A stretch of 64,000 nt of DNA from Hofstenia miamia (Eukaryota > Xenacoelomorpha > Acoela): contig SCFE01000049.1 of the NCBI GenBank assembly GCA_004352715.1, positions 91,879 to 155,878 of the forward strand, read 5' to 3'. Numbering within the stretch: position 1 is the stretch's first letter; each line of letters opens with the position of its first letter. The translations under genes were made by a program, and so were the position numbers. Below are positions 58,605 to 64,000 of the stretch, piece by piece. A model generated the notes under the pieces. It saw only the letters and a list, made by a program, of their open reading frames with translations. It was not told where the DNA came from and searched no databases.

Positions 58605-61600
58605 ATTTCTGTAATTGAAAATTACAAATTCACGCAGTTTCAAAATTTGGATTAATTGTGTTTAAATATTTATACAGAATAAGAAAGATTTTCAAATTTG
58701 AAGTAAATTGTTTTGTCAAAATTCAAAGATAACTCAAACATTAGTAATAAGAAAAGTATATTTTATAAAAATACTTGTGTACTTAAATAAATATTTTTCT
58801 TAATGCAGCATAGTGAAAACTAAAATTAACATTTTTCATGCACATATTTTTTAATGTAAATATTTTGGGAAGGCCTTGCTTTATTCCGAATATTTAATAG
58901 ATGAAATCAAAAAATAATCTTCAAATCTTTGTGTTAATAAATGCCAAACTCGTAAAAAGCGGATAGTTATATTGGGTTATGCATATGCTAAACTCAATTT
59001 GTTGCCTCAATCAAATCTCTGTCAACTTTCTCGTTATTTACCAATATTCGATTAGCAAAAGAGGTATCGTTCTTGAATGAATATAAAAATGGTATTATTG
59101 AATTACCTGAACCATCGTCTGTTACAGAAAAGTAGGTATTCATAAAATTACTATTCTGGAATTCAAAATTAACGTTGTCAGGATAGTGGCCACTCGGATA
59201 ATCTGGATCAAAGTATTGGAGGGCTTCCAAGGGATTAGTTAAATCTGCAATATATATTCCGTCTGTTGCGCAATTTTCATCATCGCTAGAAAGTCCTGTT
59301 ATGTGTCCAAGAGGAATCTAAACAACAAAAAAGCGCTTCAATTAAAATCTATATTGTTCAGATATTAGGTCAGTTAATGTATATTTTGTGAGAATATGCA
59401 TTAAATTCTACACTGATTATAATTTTAAGCTAAAACTGAAGTCGTTGCGTTTTCAATGCTTCTTTAGGTGCTTAAGATCACTTTTAGTGATGATGAAAAA
59501 GCATTGCACACATCTCTAGTTCAATGATATCCACCTCTATTTTACTTAAAAAGAATTTTTAAAGCATCCTGAAAATTTTCCTTGCATTTAATGCTAATCC
59601 TTTTAAAGGAAATCTTTTAAGGTATCCTATAAAAACTGTGTATCTTAACAGGAAATAGTTTACTCATACAAGTCCTAGCCAGGCTACCATGCCCAACTCG
59701 TTTAGCATTTGGTGATTTTGCGTACAGATTTGAGTGAAATTCAATAGCTTCACTACATGAATCAGTGCAATTTTACACATACTATGGCAAAAGTAATAAA
59801 AGTGGCCTTTTGTGTTAACAGTTCTTCCATCATTATTATTGCTTCTTTTATAAACTAGCACTTTGACAGCATCCCACATCATATTGTTCACTTTGTGCAT
59901 TCCATAACTTTTATGTATTTTAGGTCATAATCTTATACAAAATCAGCGGAATATAGATAATATAAGACAACCTCAATCTTTGATAGCAACATCTGAGCAA
60001 ATGATTTTGTCTTTAGTCATTTCTAAATAGTGTAATCTTTTAAAAGGATCCTTTAAATTTTTATCTTTTCCTTTGCATATATATTTTCCTTTACAAAATA
60101 TTTAAAGAGATATCACTCCTCTAGTTATATACTTGAATTAGGTTTTTAAGAAAAGGCTTAGGATCAGGTGGGCTATCAATCAGTTGCCTCTAGTGAAGTT
60201 AACTAAATAATAACAGTCCGCTTCCACTCTCAGTGCTGGAATGTGCATTCAAACATGTTGTAGTTGCCAATTGTTAATTATGAAAAGATTGCAGAATACG
60301 GTGGAAAGTTGAATATCAGAATTCAATTGTAAGCTAGCGGCTGAGAAGTAAAACATAAAAAACTAAAAATTGTTTTATTGTTTAAAAAGGTGCCTATCCC
60401 CATAGTTTGAATTAAAATCGCAATTGCCTTTCCCTAATAGCCACTTTAATTTTTTTCGCTTCCTTGTAGGCTTGATGTTAAACTAAACAAGCTAAGGATA
60501 AACTGGGGCAAATGCTGGATTTTAGGAGGGCATGCTTTAATTTATTCTATATAAAATTGAATGAACAATGCGGGACTTGTAGAAACTAAGGAAATATTTA
60601 AAATAACTATCATCCAGTCCAAAGATGAAAAAATGCGGGTGTTAGAAACGAAATAACTTATATTGAATTTAACAAAAATGCATAATATGAACGTAAAATT
60701 TCAAAATGCTAGTTATATTTTTCAACGCATTGCTTATAAACTAAATGGAATGCACTGATGAGTAATTGGCAGTATTTTCAAATTTAGGCTATATTTCATT
60801 CCATCTTTTCTAAATCCTTGAATCAAGTCCAGGTTAGTCCATTTCTGGTCCCACAACCTTAGGTTTTTATATTTTGCATCTATTTCAAAAACATGTTTGA
60901 CTTGTCATTAAAAATCACTGTTGTTTTACGAGAGGATACGCATTTCAAAATGTCTCCCATACATTCTGCAAGTGGATTAGAAATTTTCAGAATTTTTTGA
61001 AAAAATTGTCAACATCACGCGCAGTTACAAAGATTATTACAAAAAGGCATATTTTTTTTGTAGTTTTTGAATTAGTTTTAGAGAAGTTAAGAGCATATCA
61101 AATTTTATTCCTTCCAAACAAATCAGTGTCGGATTGTAAAATAGCGTTGAGAATTGAAAATGGCTACAAGAAATAAGAATTTAATCAATCTTTGCAATAT
61201 CTAGCTACCTGAGGTTCTAGAGTTTCGTATAAAGTCATTTGATTGAAAATTCCTCTTCAAACTGTTGAAATTCCCTTCCTCCAGAAAACAATTTGAAAAA
61301 TTTGAAAAGAGATACTTCATTCATATTTTTAATGTAAGTTGTCTGTTTAGAAATTTCAATGGTAGATGTAGTGGTTGGTAACAGGGTAGAAAGCAAATCA
61401 ACCATACCCAAATGAACTGCTATCAGGCATGGATCAATAACATGAAGTCAATGTGTCAGAAGAATTTCTTTTTCACATTGAAAATACTGAATATCTACCG
61501 TTTATAAAAATAAATGGATTTTAGATACAATAGGCGCAAATTCTTTTGAATTTAATTCTTGATTGAACTGGTTCAGTGTTTGTTTCGTAAAAAATTGTAA

Positions 61601-63876
61601 ATATAACTCAGCTAAAAAATTAATTGGTTGCTGGTCAGAAATTACTGCTAACATTCTTTCAAATATGAATAATGAATATGTGATTGTTCCAATACTTTTT
61701 GTTTTTAGTTTTCTGCCATAAATTTGCTCATCCTTCCATATTATTTAAGGCTCGTGGTTGGTTAATATGACAATAAAGGGAGTCAAACTTGGACACGTGT
61801 TATAATTGCCCCAAATATCAAGCCATTAATGGGCCATTGTAGGTGTCATTAATGACAGATGACCGCCGGAAATTTTATGATTAATTAATGTATATCTGAC
61901 AACGACCCATTGATACGTAATAATTGTCCATAATAAGCAAACAATTGTGGCAAACAGTAAGTTTTTAAATGTAGAGCATTGCTTTAATACATAAAAATAG
62001 TAATTATATATTGATAAATAGTTCAAATGCATTACTGTTTAAAAACCACAAGCCAAACAAAGGGCTGAAGGATATCTAACATTGTGAATACAAATATTTA
62101 ATTGAATTTTGGAAGAATGTCTTATTTAAAATGATAAGAATAAGCATACAAATCTGTTTAATTTAGAAAGAATTTAAAATTTTAAAATTCAGTGCAATTT
62201 TGAAATTTCTAGAACCATGAAAAAAATTTTCTGCTCAAACAAATTTTTTATGTTCATTTCAAGGTGCCCAAATATTCACGAAGAAAATTATTTTGAAAAT
62301 TCCTTTAGCATAAAAATAATTTTTTGCAAACTAAAAATTTCAAGAAAGCTTTTCACATGCCATTTTTTACAATATTAAGATCTAGGAATCAAAATAATGA
62401 AGTGACTTTTACTTGCAAGCATCTGCACATCAATTATTTATTACTAATCACGGTGTACTAAGATTTAGTACAAACAAATTGACCGTTCAAAATAACTGCA
62501 TATAATCAAAGTATAGGTCACTAGGAACAGATGTAGTTAAATTTTAAAATCCTTTGTTGGTGTGTTTTTGAGAAATGTCAATATTAACAATGGCTAACAA
62601 AATTACACAATATTCGATTTATTTAACATCATTAATAGAAAATACGGAAACATTTTTCGATAAATAAGGTGTCAAAAATTTTTTTGGAATAGTTCTAAAT
62701 TTTTCACATGTCTCCCACAAGCACTCCACAGATGATGACCAATATTTTAAATTTTAATTCGTACTTTGGCATAATTTGGTTGAGTTAGGAGAATAGTTAG
62801 AAATGTATGGAATATTATGCTAAGGTTTGAGCACCTTGATGCAAGCCATGGAATTCATTTTACAGTGCACACAATGACAAGAGCTGATATACTAGATTGT
62901 GTTATCAAATACTGAAGAGTAACTAATTTCATTTGTTATGAAAATTTAATTTGATCAACATAGTTGTAAATCATTATAATTAATATTTGTTCGCTAGATA
63001 GCAAATCTAATGTCATTAATGGGGCATTGTCTCACCCTTAATGGGCTATAAGAAACTGATAAATAATATTTTTGAAAATTAAAATCAATCGTTAATTGAT
63101 TTTTTATATGCAATAATATTTTAAGATTATGGTTGGCAAATGAATAGCAATCATTGGATATTTGTCCCTTTAATGTACCATTGGTTATCCGACAATGCGG
63201 CTGTTTGGGTGATTGTAGCTGCTAAGGTAGAATAATACTATTGATCGGGCCTTCGCCAAATGTTGTTGGATATCACAACAAGCTCATTTCAAATTCGCTT
63301 ATAGCAATTATTTCAACAGTTGTAAGCTCAGTTTTAGTCTTATTCAGGCAAGTGCGGTAGCCTGCCCAACCATTAGACGGGCAATAGCTCCAAAGTACTC
63401 ACTCTTGATGGTCACCAGGCCATGTTGTTAATCAGCAAAACTAGTAAGGGATAAATCAAAAATATCGTTTTTTGCACAAAATGACAACAATTGATTTTAA
63501 AATTTTACTGGGTAGAACAATTTCCTCTATATATATATATAACTTACGTGTTCAGTAATATAAAATCTATCGAATTGTGATCTGCATTCTGGGGGATAAA
63601 TGATATCAATACTGTAGTTGCTTTCGGTATTAAACCATGGCCGTTCTGGAAGATTGTTTAGAACTACTGTCACTACTCCATATGCTGCAAGTGAACCATC
63701 TGATATTGAGACGTTAATTTCTACAGGAAACAAGGCCGTGTTTTCGAAGTCAAAGGTAGCATTATCCAATACACTTTGTAAATCAAGCGTCAATGGCACT
63801 AAATATCTTATTACAAAATCTTTTTGTGGCGGATGAAAACGAGCTGGGTTCTGTTTCCATTCAATATCCTCAAACT
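39178..63876 (-). CDS. Cadherin-superfamily transmembrane protein, 3' eleven exons
   Basis: Calcium-dependent adhesion-type receptor at the cell surface; the 5' part lies beyond the window. Eleven exons (63876-63548, 59317-59107, 56214-56123, 54890-54691, 54609-54477, 51989-51785, 50393-50228, 49145-48954, 46076-45898, 39833-39608, 39568-39178) all have GT..AG borders and matching phases, giving 773 residues. Order: the end of one cadherin repeat; three repeats with linker motifs NENEFTPQF and VVDVNDNEPKF, ATDADSG, and DYE-type motifs; a membrane-proximal region of about 130 residues; one helix (about 598-622); and a cytoplasmic tail of about 150 residues with KPPPPKP and IPPPPVK. No beta-catenin-binding motif is recognised, so it is not a classical cadherin. 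The membrane-proximal region recalls the membrane-adjacent domains of large protocadherins (inference). No stops or frameshifts. Confidence 0.92.
39569..39607 (-). other. 39-nt intron between cadherin exons 10 and 11
   Basis: Runs from GTAAGTCTCTTTGAC to TTGGAATTTTAG. Reading through it hits TAA at once, while removing it joins CC to A in frame. Very short for an animal intron. Confidence 0.8.
39608..39833 (-). CDS. Cadherin exon 10 (transmembrane helix)
   Basis: 226 nt, acceptor TTTTATTATTAAG|TGGAG, donor CAACC|GTAAGT, phases 1 to 2. It encodes an acidic stalk VDVEGESGDTFDWLTG, the helix NIVLFVLVLISVLVTMAIAA..LVLYI and the start of the tail VSCWTPGLPSPPKFAPTQ. Confidence 0.93.
39834..40573 (-). 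other. Part of cadherin intron 9-10; no element recognised
   Basis: Near 40524 a GC-rich word TAGCGCGCACTGGTGATTT recurs inverted at about 42306. Otherwise unremarkable AT-rich intron. Confidence 0.5.
40574..41186 (+). mobile_element. Tc1/mariner-superfamily remnant in cadherin intron
   Basis: Inverted ends CACGGTGGTCGCTAGAAAAG (40574) and, complementing 41186, CACAGGGTGGTCGCTAGAAA. Inside, the plus strand gives FIEPEDWPSKSP (40847), i.e. the xDWPxxSPDLNP-type block, and in shifted frames QYCRRDIKSIDDLKTSLGKA and WISRLRHCSEVHGRHFEHL, the carboxy end of the transposase. Only the 3' third survives. Confidence 0.65.
41436..41520. repeat. Two tandem copies of about 45 bp
   Basis: ACAAGCAGTTTAAAAAAA followed by ATTATGGCCATAGCTATATA and its near copy with ATTATTGCCATAGCTATATA. 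Confidence 0.85.
42524..44090. mobile_element. 1.57-kb DNA transposon W with long inverted ends
   Basis: The left end ATTGGGAAAGACTGACC then AAATTTTGTACGGTTCCG and TCCATGATCA is mirrored by the right end, which complemented reads ATAGGGTAAAACCGACC, AAATTTGTACGGTCCCG, TCCATGACCA. The match is at least 40 bp with few differences. Internal words of the same type (CCCGTCCTTGACCA 42894, CCCGTCCGTGATCA 43065, CCCGTCTGTGACCA 43231) form a spaced series. No transposase frame. It lies in a cadherin intron; superfamily not assigned. Confidence 0.7.
44463..45882 (+). mobile_element. Mariner (DD34D) transposon in cadherin intron
   Basis: Inverted ends CGACGAGTGATCAATAAGTT and, complementing the right, CGAGGAGTGATCAAAAAGTT, each bordered by TA (44461-44462, 45883-45884). 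Plus-strand transposase 44824-45528: TGDECWISFF (first Asp), LLLHHDNAAPHTA (second Asp) and YSPDLAPCDFWLFP (third Asp), with exactly 34 residues between the last two. The amino-terminal DNA-binding region is damaged before 44824. A 109-bp piece (45442-45549) is repeated after a single N at 45550, probably an assembly artefact or a haplotype join. Cut-and-paste element, probably inactive. Confidence 0.92.
45898..46076 (-). CDS. Cadherin exon 9 (membrane-proximal region)
   Basis: 179 nt, acceptor ACATATTTAG|TGTTAAAG, donor GTGAAAG|GTATTT, phases 2 to 1. It encodes VKVTIYALESNSSLYEANLG, then VFIMADELLDLLQENALG, with a predicted helix-rich end and a TIYALE strand. A mariner element ends about 14 bp beyond the donor. 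Confidence 0.85.
47144..47419. mobile_element. 276-bp hAT-like MITE rich in TACATACACG, inserted in Tc1
   Basis: Flanked by perfect 8-bp copies ATCATCAG (47136-47143, 47420-47427). Inverted ends CAGTGTATTGTCGTG and TAGAGCATTGTCGTG. The body is built from scattered TACATACACG / ATACATG words, the subterminal-repeat style of hAT elements. Removal restores Tc1 coding around RDIISS / SSDV. Confidence 0.85.
48087..48409. mobile_element. 323-bp hAT-like MITE inserted in Tc1
   Basis: Flanked by 8-bp copies CTTATCAT (48079-48086) and CTTAACAT (48410-48417), 7 of 8 identical. Inverted ends CAGGGTTGGC and CAGGGTTGGG. CAGGGTTGG is a frequent hAT terminus. Inserted exactly between the codons for SRPD and LNIIENMW of the Tc1 transposase. 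Confidence 0.88.
48954..49145 (-). CDS. Cadherin exon 8 (end of last repeat, membrane-proximal region)
   Basis: 192 nt, acceptor TTAATATTTAG|CAACG, donor TAGAAGG|GTACAA, phases 2 to 2. After the closing strand NVVTVAVVPF comes ALVDLYLAADFNTFNSNDLL and KKFRIYQVTGGF, not a standard cadherin repeat. Plausibly a membrane-adjacent alpha/beta domain. Confidence 0.85.
49146..50227 (-). other. Cadherin intron 7-8
   Basis: 1.08-kb intron, GTTTGA..TTTAG. No transposon recognised. Confidence 0.7.
50228..50393 (-). CDS. Cadherin exon 7
   Basis: 166 nt, acceptor AGATTTTTTAG|GTGTGAAT, donor ACTTCTAG|GTTTGA, phases 1 to 2. It encodes VNAKIIYTLIPPSNEFTID, ADTGTLYTT and YQNYEVYIFALDSGTP, the second half of the last cadherin repeat with ID-x-xTG and the final AxDxGxP. 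Confidence 0.93.
50541..50584. repeat. (TA)n microsatellite in cadherin intron
   Basis: Pure TA tract of about 44 bp. Confidence 0.95.
50779..51744. mobile_element. 966-bp DNA transposon, TACCGTA ends, possibly pogo-like
   Basis: Inverted ends TACCGTAAAATGGGATAA and TACCGTATAATGGGACAA, followed by TTCGGACACC/TTCGGGCACC, bordered by TA on both sides. Near its right end on the plus strand, 51479-51544 encodes an acidic tail VEDDDESGEDEQDMDENNG and a stop, as at the carboxy end of pogo/CENP-B-type transposases. The rest of the enzyme is not recognisable. It fills most of cadherin intron 6-7 and ends 40 bp from the donor of exon 6. Confidence 0.7.
51785..51989 (-). CDS. Cadherin exon 6 (canonical calcium motifs)
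   Basis: 205 nt, acceptor ATAAATTTAG|ATTATC, donor GATTCAG|GTTTTC, phases 0 to 1. It encodes IIFGVTCRDEEGTG, then TVTVNVVDVNDNEPKF (the textbook cadherin linker that binds calcium) and VTVTATDADSG (the DxD site of the next repeat). The diagnostic exon of the gene. Confidence 0.95.
51990..53006. other. Cadherin intron 5-6, right of exon 6
   Basis: 52150-53006 is GC-richer than its surroundings (e.g. GTGAGCCGCAAGGCGAACG at 52198) and looks repeat-derived, but no family is recognised. It ends at a gap of N. Confidence 0.4.
53007..54006. other. Assembly gap of exactly 1000 N
   Basis: Round-number gap inside a cadherin intron; the exons on either side are contiguous in phase and in domain order, so no coding exon need be missing. 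Confidence 0.98.
54150..54275. repeat. GGCTCG-rich repeat piece
   Basis: Contains GGCTCGTTTTGGACTCG, GGCCAGGCCTGGCTC and AAGCTCGGCTCG, related to the (GGCTC)n array at 34241. Possibly a transposon end beside the gap. Confidence 0.4.
54477..54609 (-). CDS. Cadherin exon 5
   Basis: 133 nt, acceptor TTTAATTTAG|ATATCG, donor CAAACA|GTGAGC, phases 2 to 0. It encodes NDGEYYFDYGVSRSI, then GIISVHRPVDYETIQT, i.e. the middle of the repeat with the DYE motif. Confidence 0.88.
54691..54890 (-). CDS. Cadherin exon 4
   Basis: 200 nt, acceptor ATACTTAG|ATATTTGG, donor GTAGA|GTAAGG, phases 0 to 2. It encodes IFGVDASGLTTTNFVTV, the linker IRNENEFTPQF (variant of DxNDNxPxF), then the start of the next repeat SYEMTLIENSAYNTILGTV. 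Confidence 0.9.
54891..56122 (-). other. Cadherin intron 3-4
   Basis: Contains (TA)n tracts at about 55351-55370 and 55830-55842. No transposon recognised. Confidence 0.6.
56123..56214 (-). CDS. Cadherin exon 3
   Basis: 92 nt, too short to stand out as an open frame. Acceptor GATTGTTTAG|GAAAATTC, donor ATTGAG|GTTTGA, phases 1 to 0. It encodes KFYLTVTSDINYEDLC and ends HNFEIE; INYED corresponds to the LDYE/LDRE position of a cadherin repeat. Confidence 0.85.
56876..57039. repeat. (TA)n tract with 89-N gap and duplicated flank
   Basis: TGACTACACCTCTGATATATA occurs immediately before (56876) and after (56995) the N run, so the gap was probably closed over overlapping sequence or a short tandem duplication. 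Confidence 0.85.
57040..58568 (-). mobile_element. Tc1-like transposon, degenerate, in cadherin intron
   Basis: Ends AAGTCCCCGCCAAAAGTC and, complementing the right, CAGTCATGGCAAAATTTT, both followed by TTGAACAG and bordered by TA. Minus-strand coding: ESRRLIVVLRNKDHKSYREI (58225, HTH), RRKTVARRFKAQSSVNAL (57950), KKPTLSRINQEKRKKF, then WVHQVNQERN (57760). Later frames give GKNMLKS and DIAPCH-type blocks (57500-57600), the second catalytic Asp region. Frameshifts and stops throughout; about 1.53 kb. Confidence 0.8.
58569..58601. repeat. (TA)n microsatellite bordering the Tc1
   Basis: Pure TA; Tc1 elements insert at TA, and both flanks of this copy are TA tracts. Confidence 0.95.
59107..59317 (-). 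CDS. Cadherin exon 2
   Basis: 211 nt, acceptor TTGTTGTTTAG|ATTCCTC, donor GGTTCAG|GTAATT, phases 0 to 1. It starts IPLGHITGLSSDDENC, continuing the preceding YITEH into the usual xxPxGTxI pattern, and ends TYFSVTDDGSG. The frame stays open past the donor to 58994, but only splicing at GTAATT restores a cadherin strand order with exon 3. Confidence 0.88.
59318..61889 (-). other. Cadherin intron 1-2, part without recognised element
   Basis: AT-rich intron; no exon with cadherin features was found. Open frames (e.g. 59664-59900 minus) lack motifs. Confidence 0.55.
61890..63202. mobile_element. Dispersed repeat X, copy 2 (uninterrupted)
   Basis: Aligns with 19915-20981 plus 22144-22217 and lacks the X' insertion. 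The right end TACCATTGGTTATCCGACAATGC matches copy 1. The ends carry imperfect inverted repeats with ACCNATTGNTACNTAA-type sequence, and a CCATTAATGG palindrome lies just outside at 61824. Sits in the largest cadherin intron. Confidence 0.6.
63203..63547 (-). other. Cadherin intron next to exon 1
   Basis: Ends with a short TA tract right after the donor GTAAGTTATATATA. 63241-63430 is GC-richer (GCGGTAGCCTGCCCAACC) and may be a short repeat; not identified. Confidence 0.4.
63548..63876 (-). CDS. Cadherin exon 1 of 11 in the window (end of one repeat, start of the next)
   Basis: 329 nt, acceptor ACCGAATTACAG|AGTTTG, donor GAACAC|GTAAGT. It enters in phase 1 and leaves in phase 0. It encodes FPVEINVSISDGSLAAYG and VTVVLNNLPERPWFN, the closing strand and a degenerate DxNDNxP linker of one cadherin repeat, then the start of the next repeat with YITEH. 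Confidence 0.9.
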
Positions 63877-64000
63877 CTGTAATTCGGTAGAGAAAAATAT
63901 TGGGGATATGTGACATATATACATATACATTGATCCTATTTTAATAGAAAATAATGCAGGGATGTATTTACAATATAAGAATGTGATGCACTTGTTAATT

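Noticed and set aside
58994-59106. Reading the cadherin frame on past exon 2 to the stop at 58994 as a terminal exon
   Set aside because: The GTAATT donor at 59106 joins exon 3 in phase and restores the cadherin strand order; the read-through text does not resemble a cadherin and the gene clearly continues.
63618-63836. Plus-strand open frames opposite cadherin exons (also 39500-39838 and 52862 onward)
   Set aside because: Shadows of the minus-strand coding exons or of gaps; no motif of their own.

Overview
The window is strongly AT-rich nuclear DNA from an invertebrate animal. Genes are split by spliceosomal introns with GT..AG borders, (TA)n microsatellites are scattered throughout, and transposable elements of many classes (Penelope-like, CR1-like LINEs, Ty3/gypsy, mariner, Tc1, pogo-like, hAT-like) make up most of what can be recognised. 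Nothing suggests bacteria, plastid or mitochondrion. Candidate introns of 31 and 39 nt beside introns of several kb are unusual for animals and recall lineages with very short introns such as flatworms. I cannot name the species.

Layout: 1-8.4 kb is intergenic with decayed elements, including a Penelope-like element on the minus strand at 4.4-5.5 kb. 8.4-12.6 kb holds a complete three-exon rhodopsin-like GPCR gene (minus, about 308 residues). 14-27 kb is a graveyard of retroelements: a Penelope-like copy with an internally inverted 5' part, a pogo-like piece, three LINE fragments, and an undescribed-looking 1.15 kb element present twice, once splitting a LINE with a TTAT duplication. 27-32.6 kb is a broken Ty3/gypsy element inserted in a hAT-like element; a zinc-ribbon fragment of the mitochondrial Hsp70-escort family (DNLZ/Zim17 type) sits antisense inside its pol region. 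33.3-33.5 kb carries a candidate 42-codon two-exon gene (minus). 33.6-35.4 kb is one hAT-like element nested in another. 36.6-37.0 kb is a 129-bp tandem repeat.

39.2-63.9 kb is the 3' part of one large cadherin-superfamily gene on the minus strand. Eleven exons could be delimited, every adjacent pair agrees in splice phase, and together they give 773 residues: the end of one cadherin repeat, three more repeats, a membrane-proximal region, one transmembrane helix and a proline-rich cytoplasmic tail. The gene continues beyond the right edge. Its introns have taken up a Tc1/mariner-type remnant, a 1.57-kb element with long inverted ends, a mariner ending about 15 bp from a splice donor, a Tc1 that itself received two hAT-like insertions, a pogo-like MITE, another Tc1, and a second copy of the repeat found at 20 kb.

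The two confident host genes encode cell-surface proteins (a receptor and an adhesion molecule); nothing in the sequence ties them to a common pathway. Gaps of N lie at 27268-27375, 32651-32857, 34274-34713, 53007-54006 and 56906-56994, with single Ns at 5630 and 45550; four of the five long gaps abut TA microsatellites.
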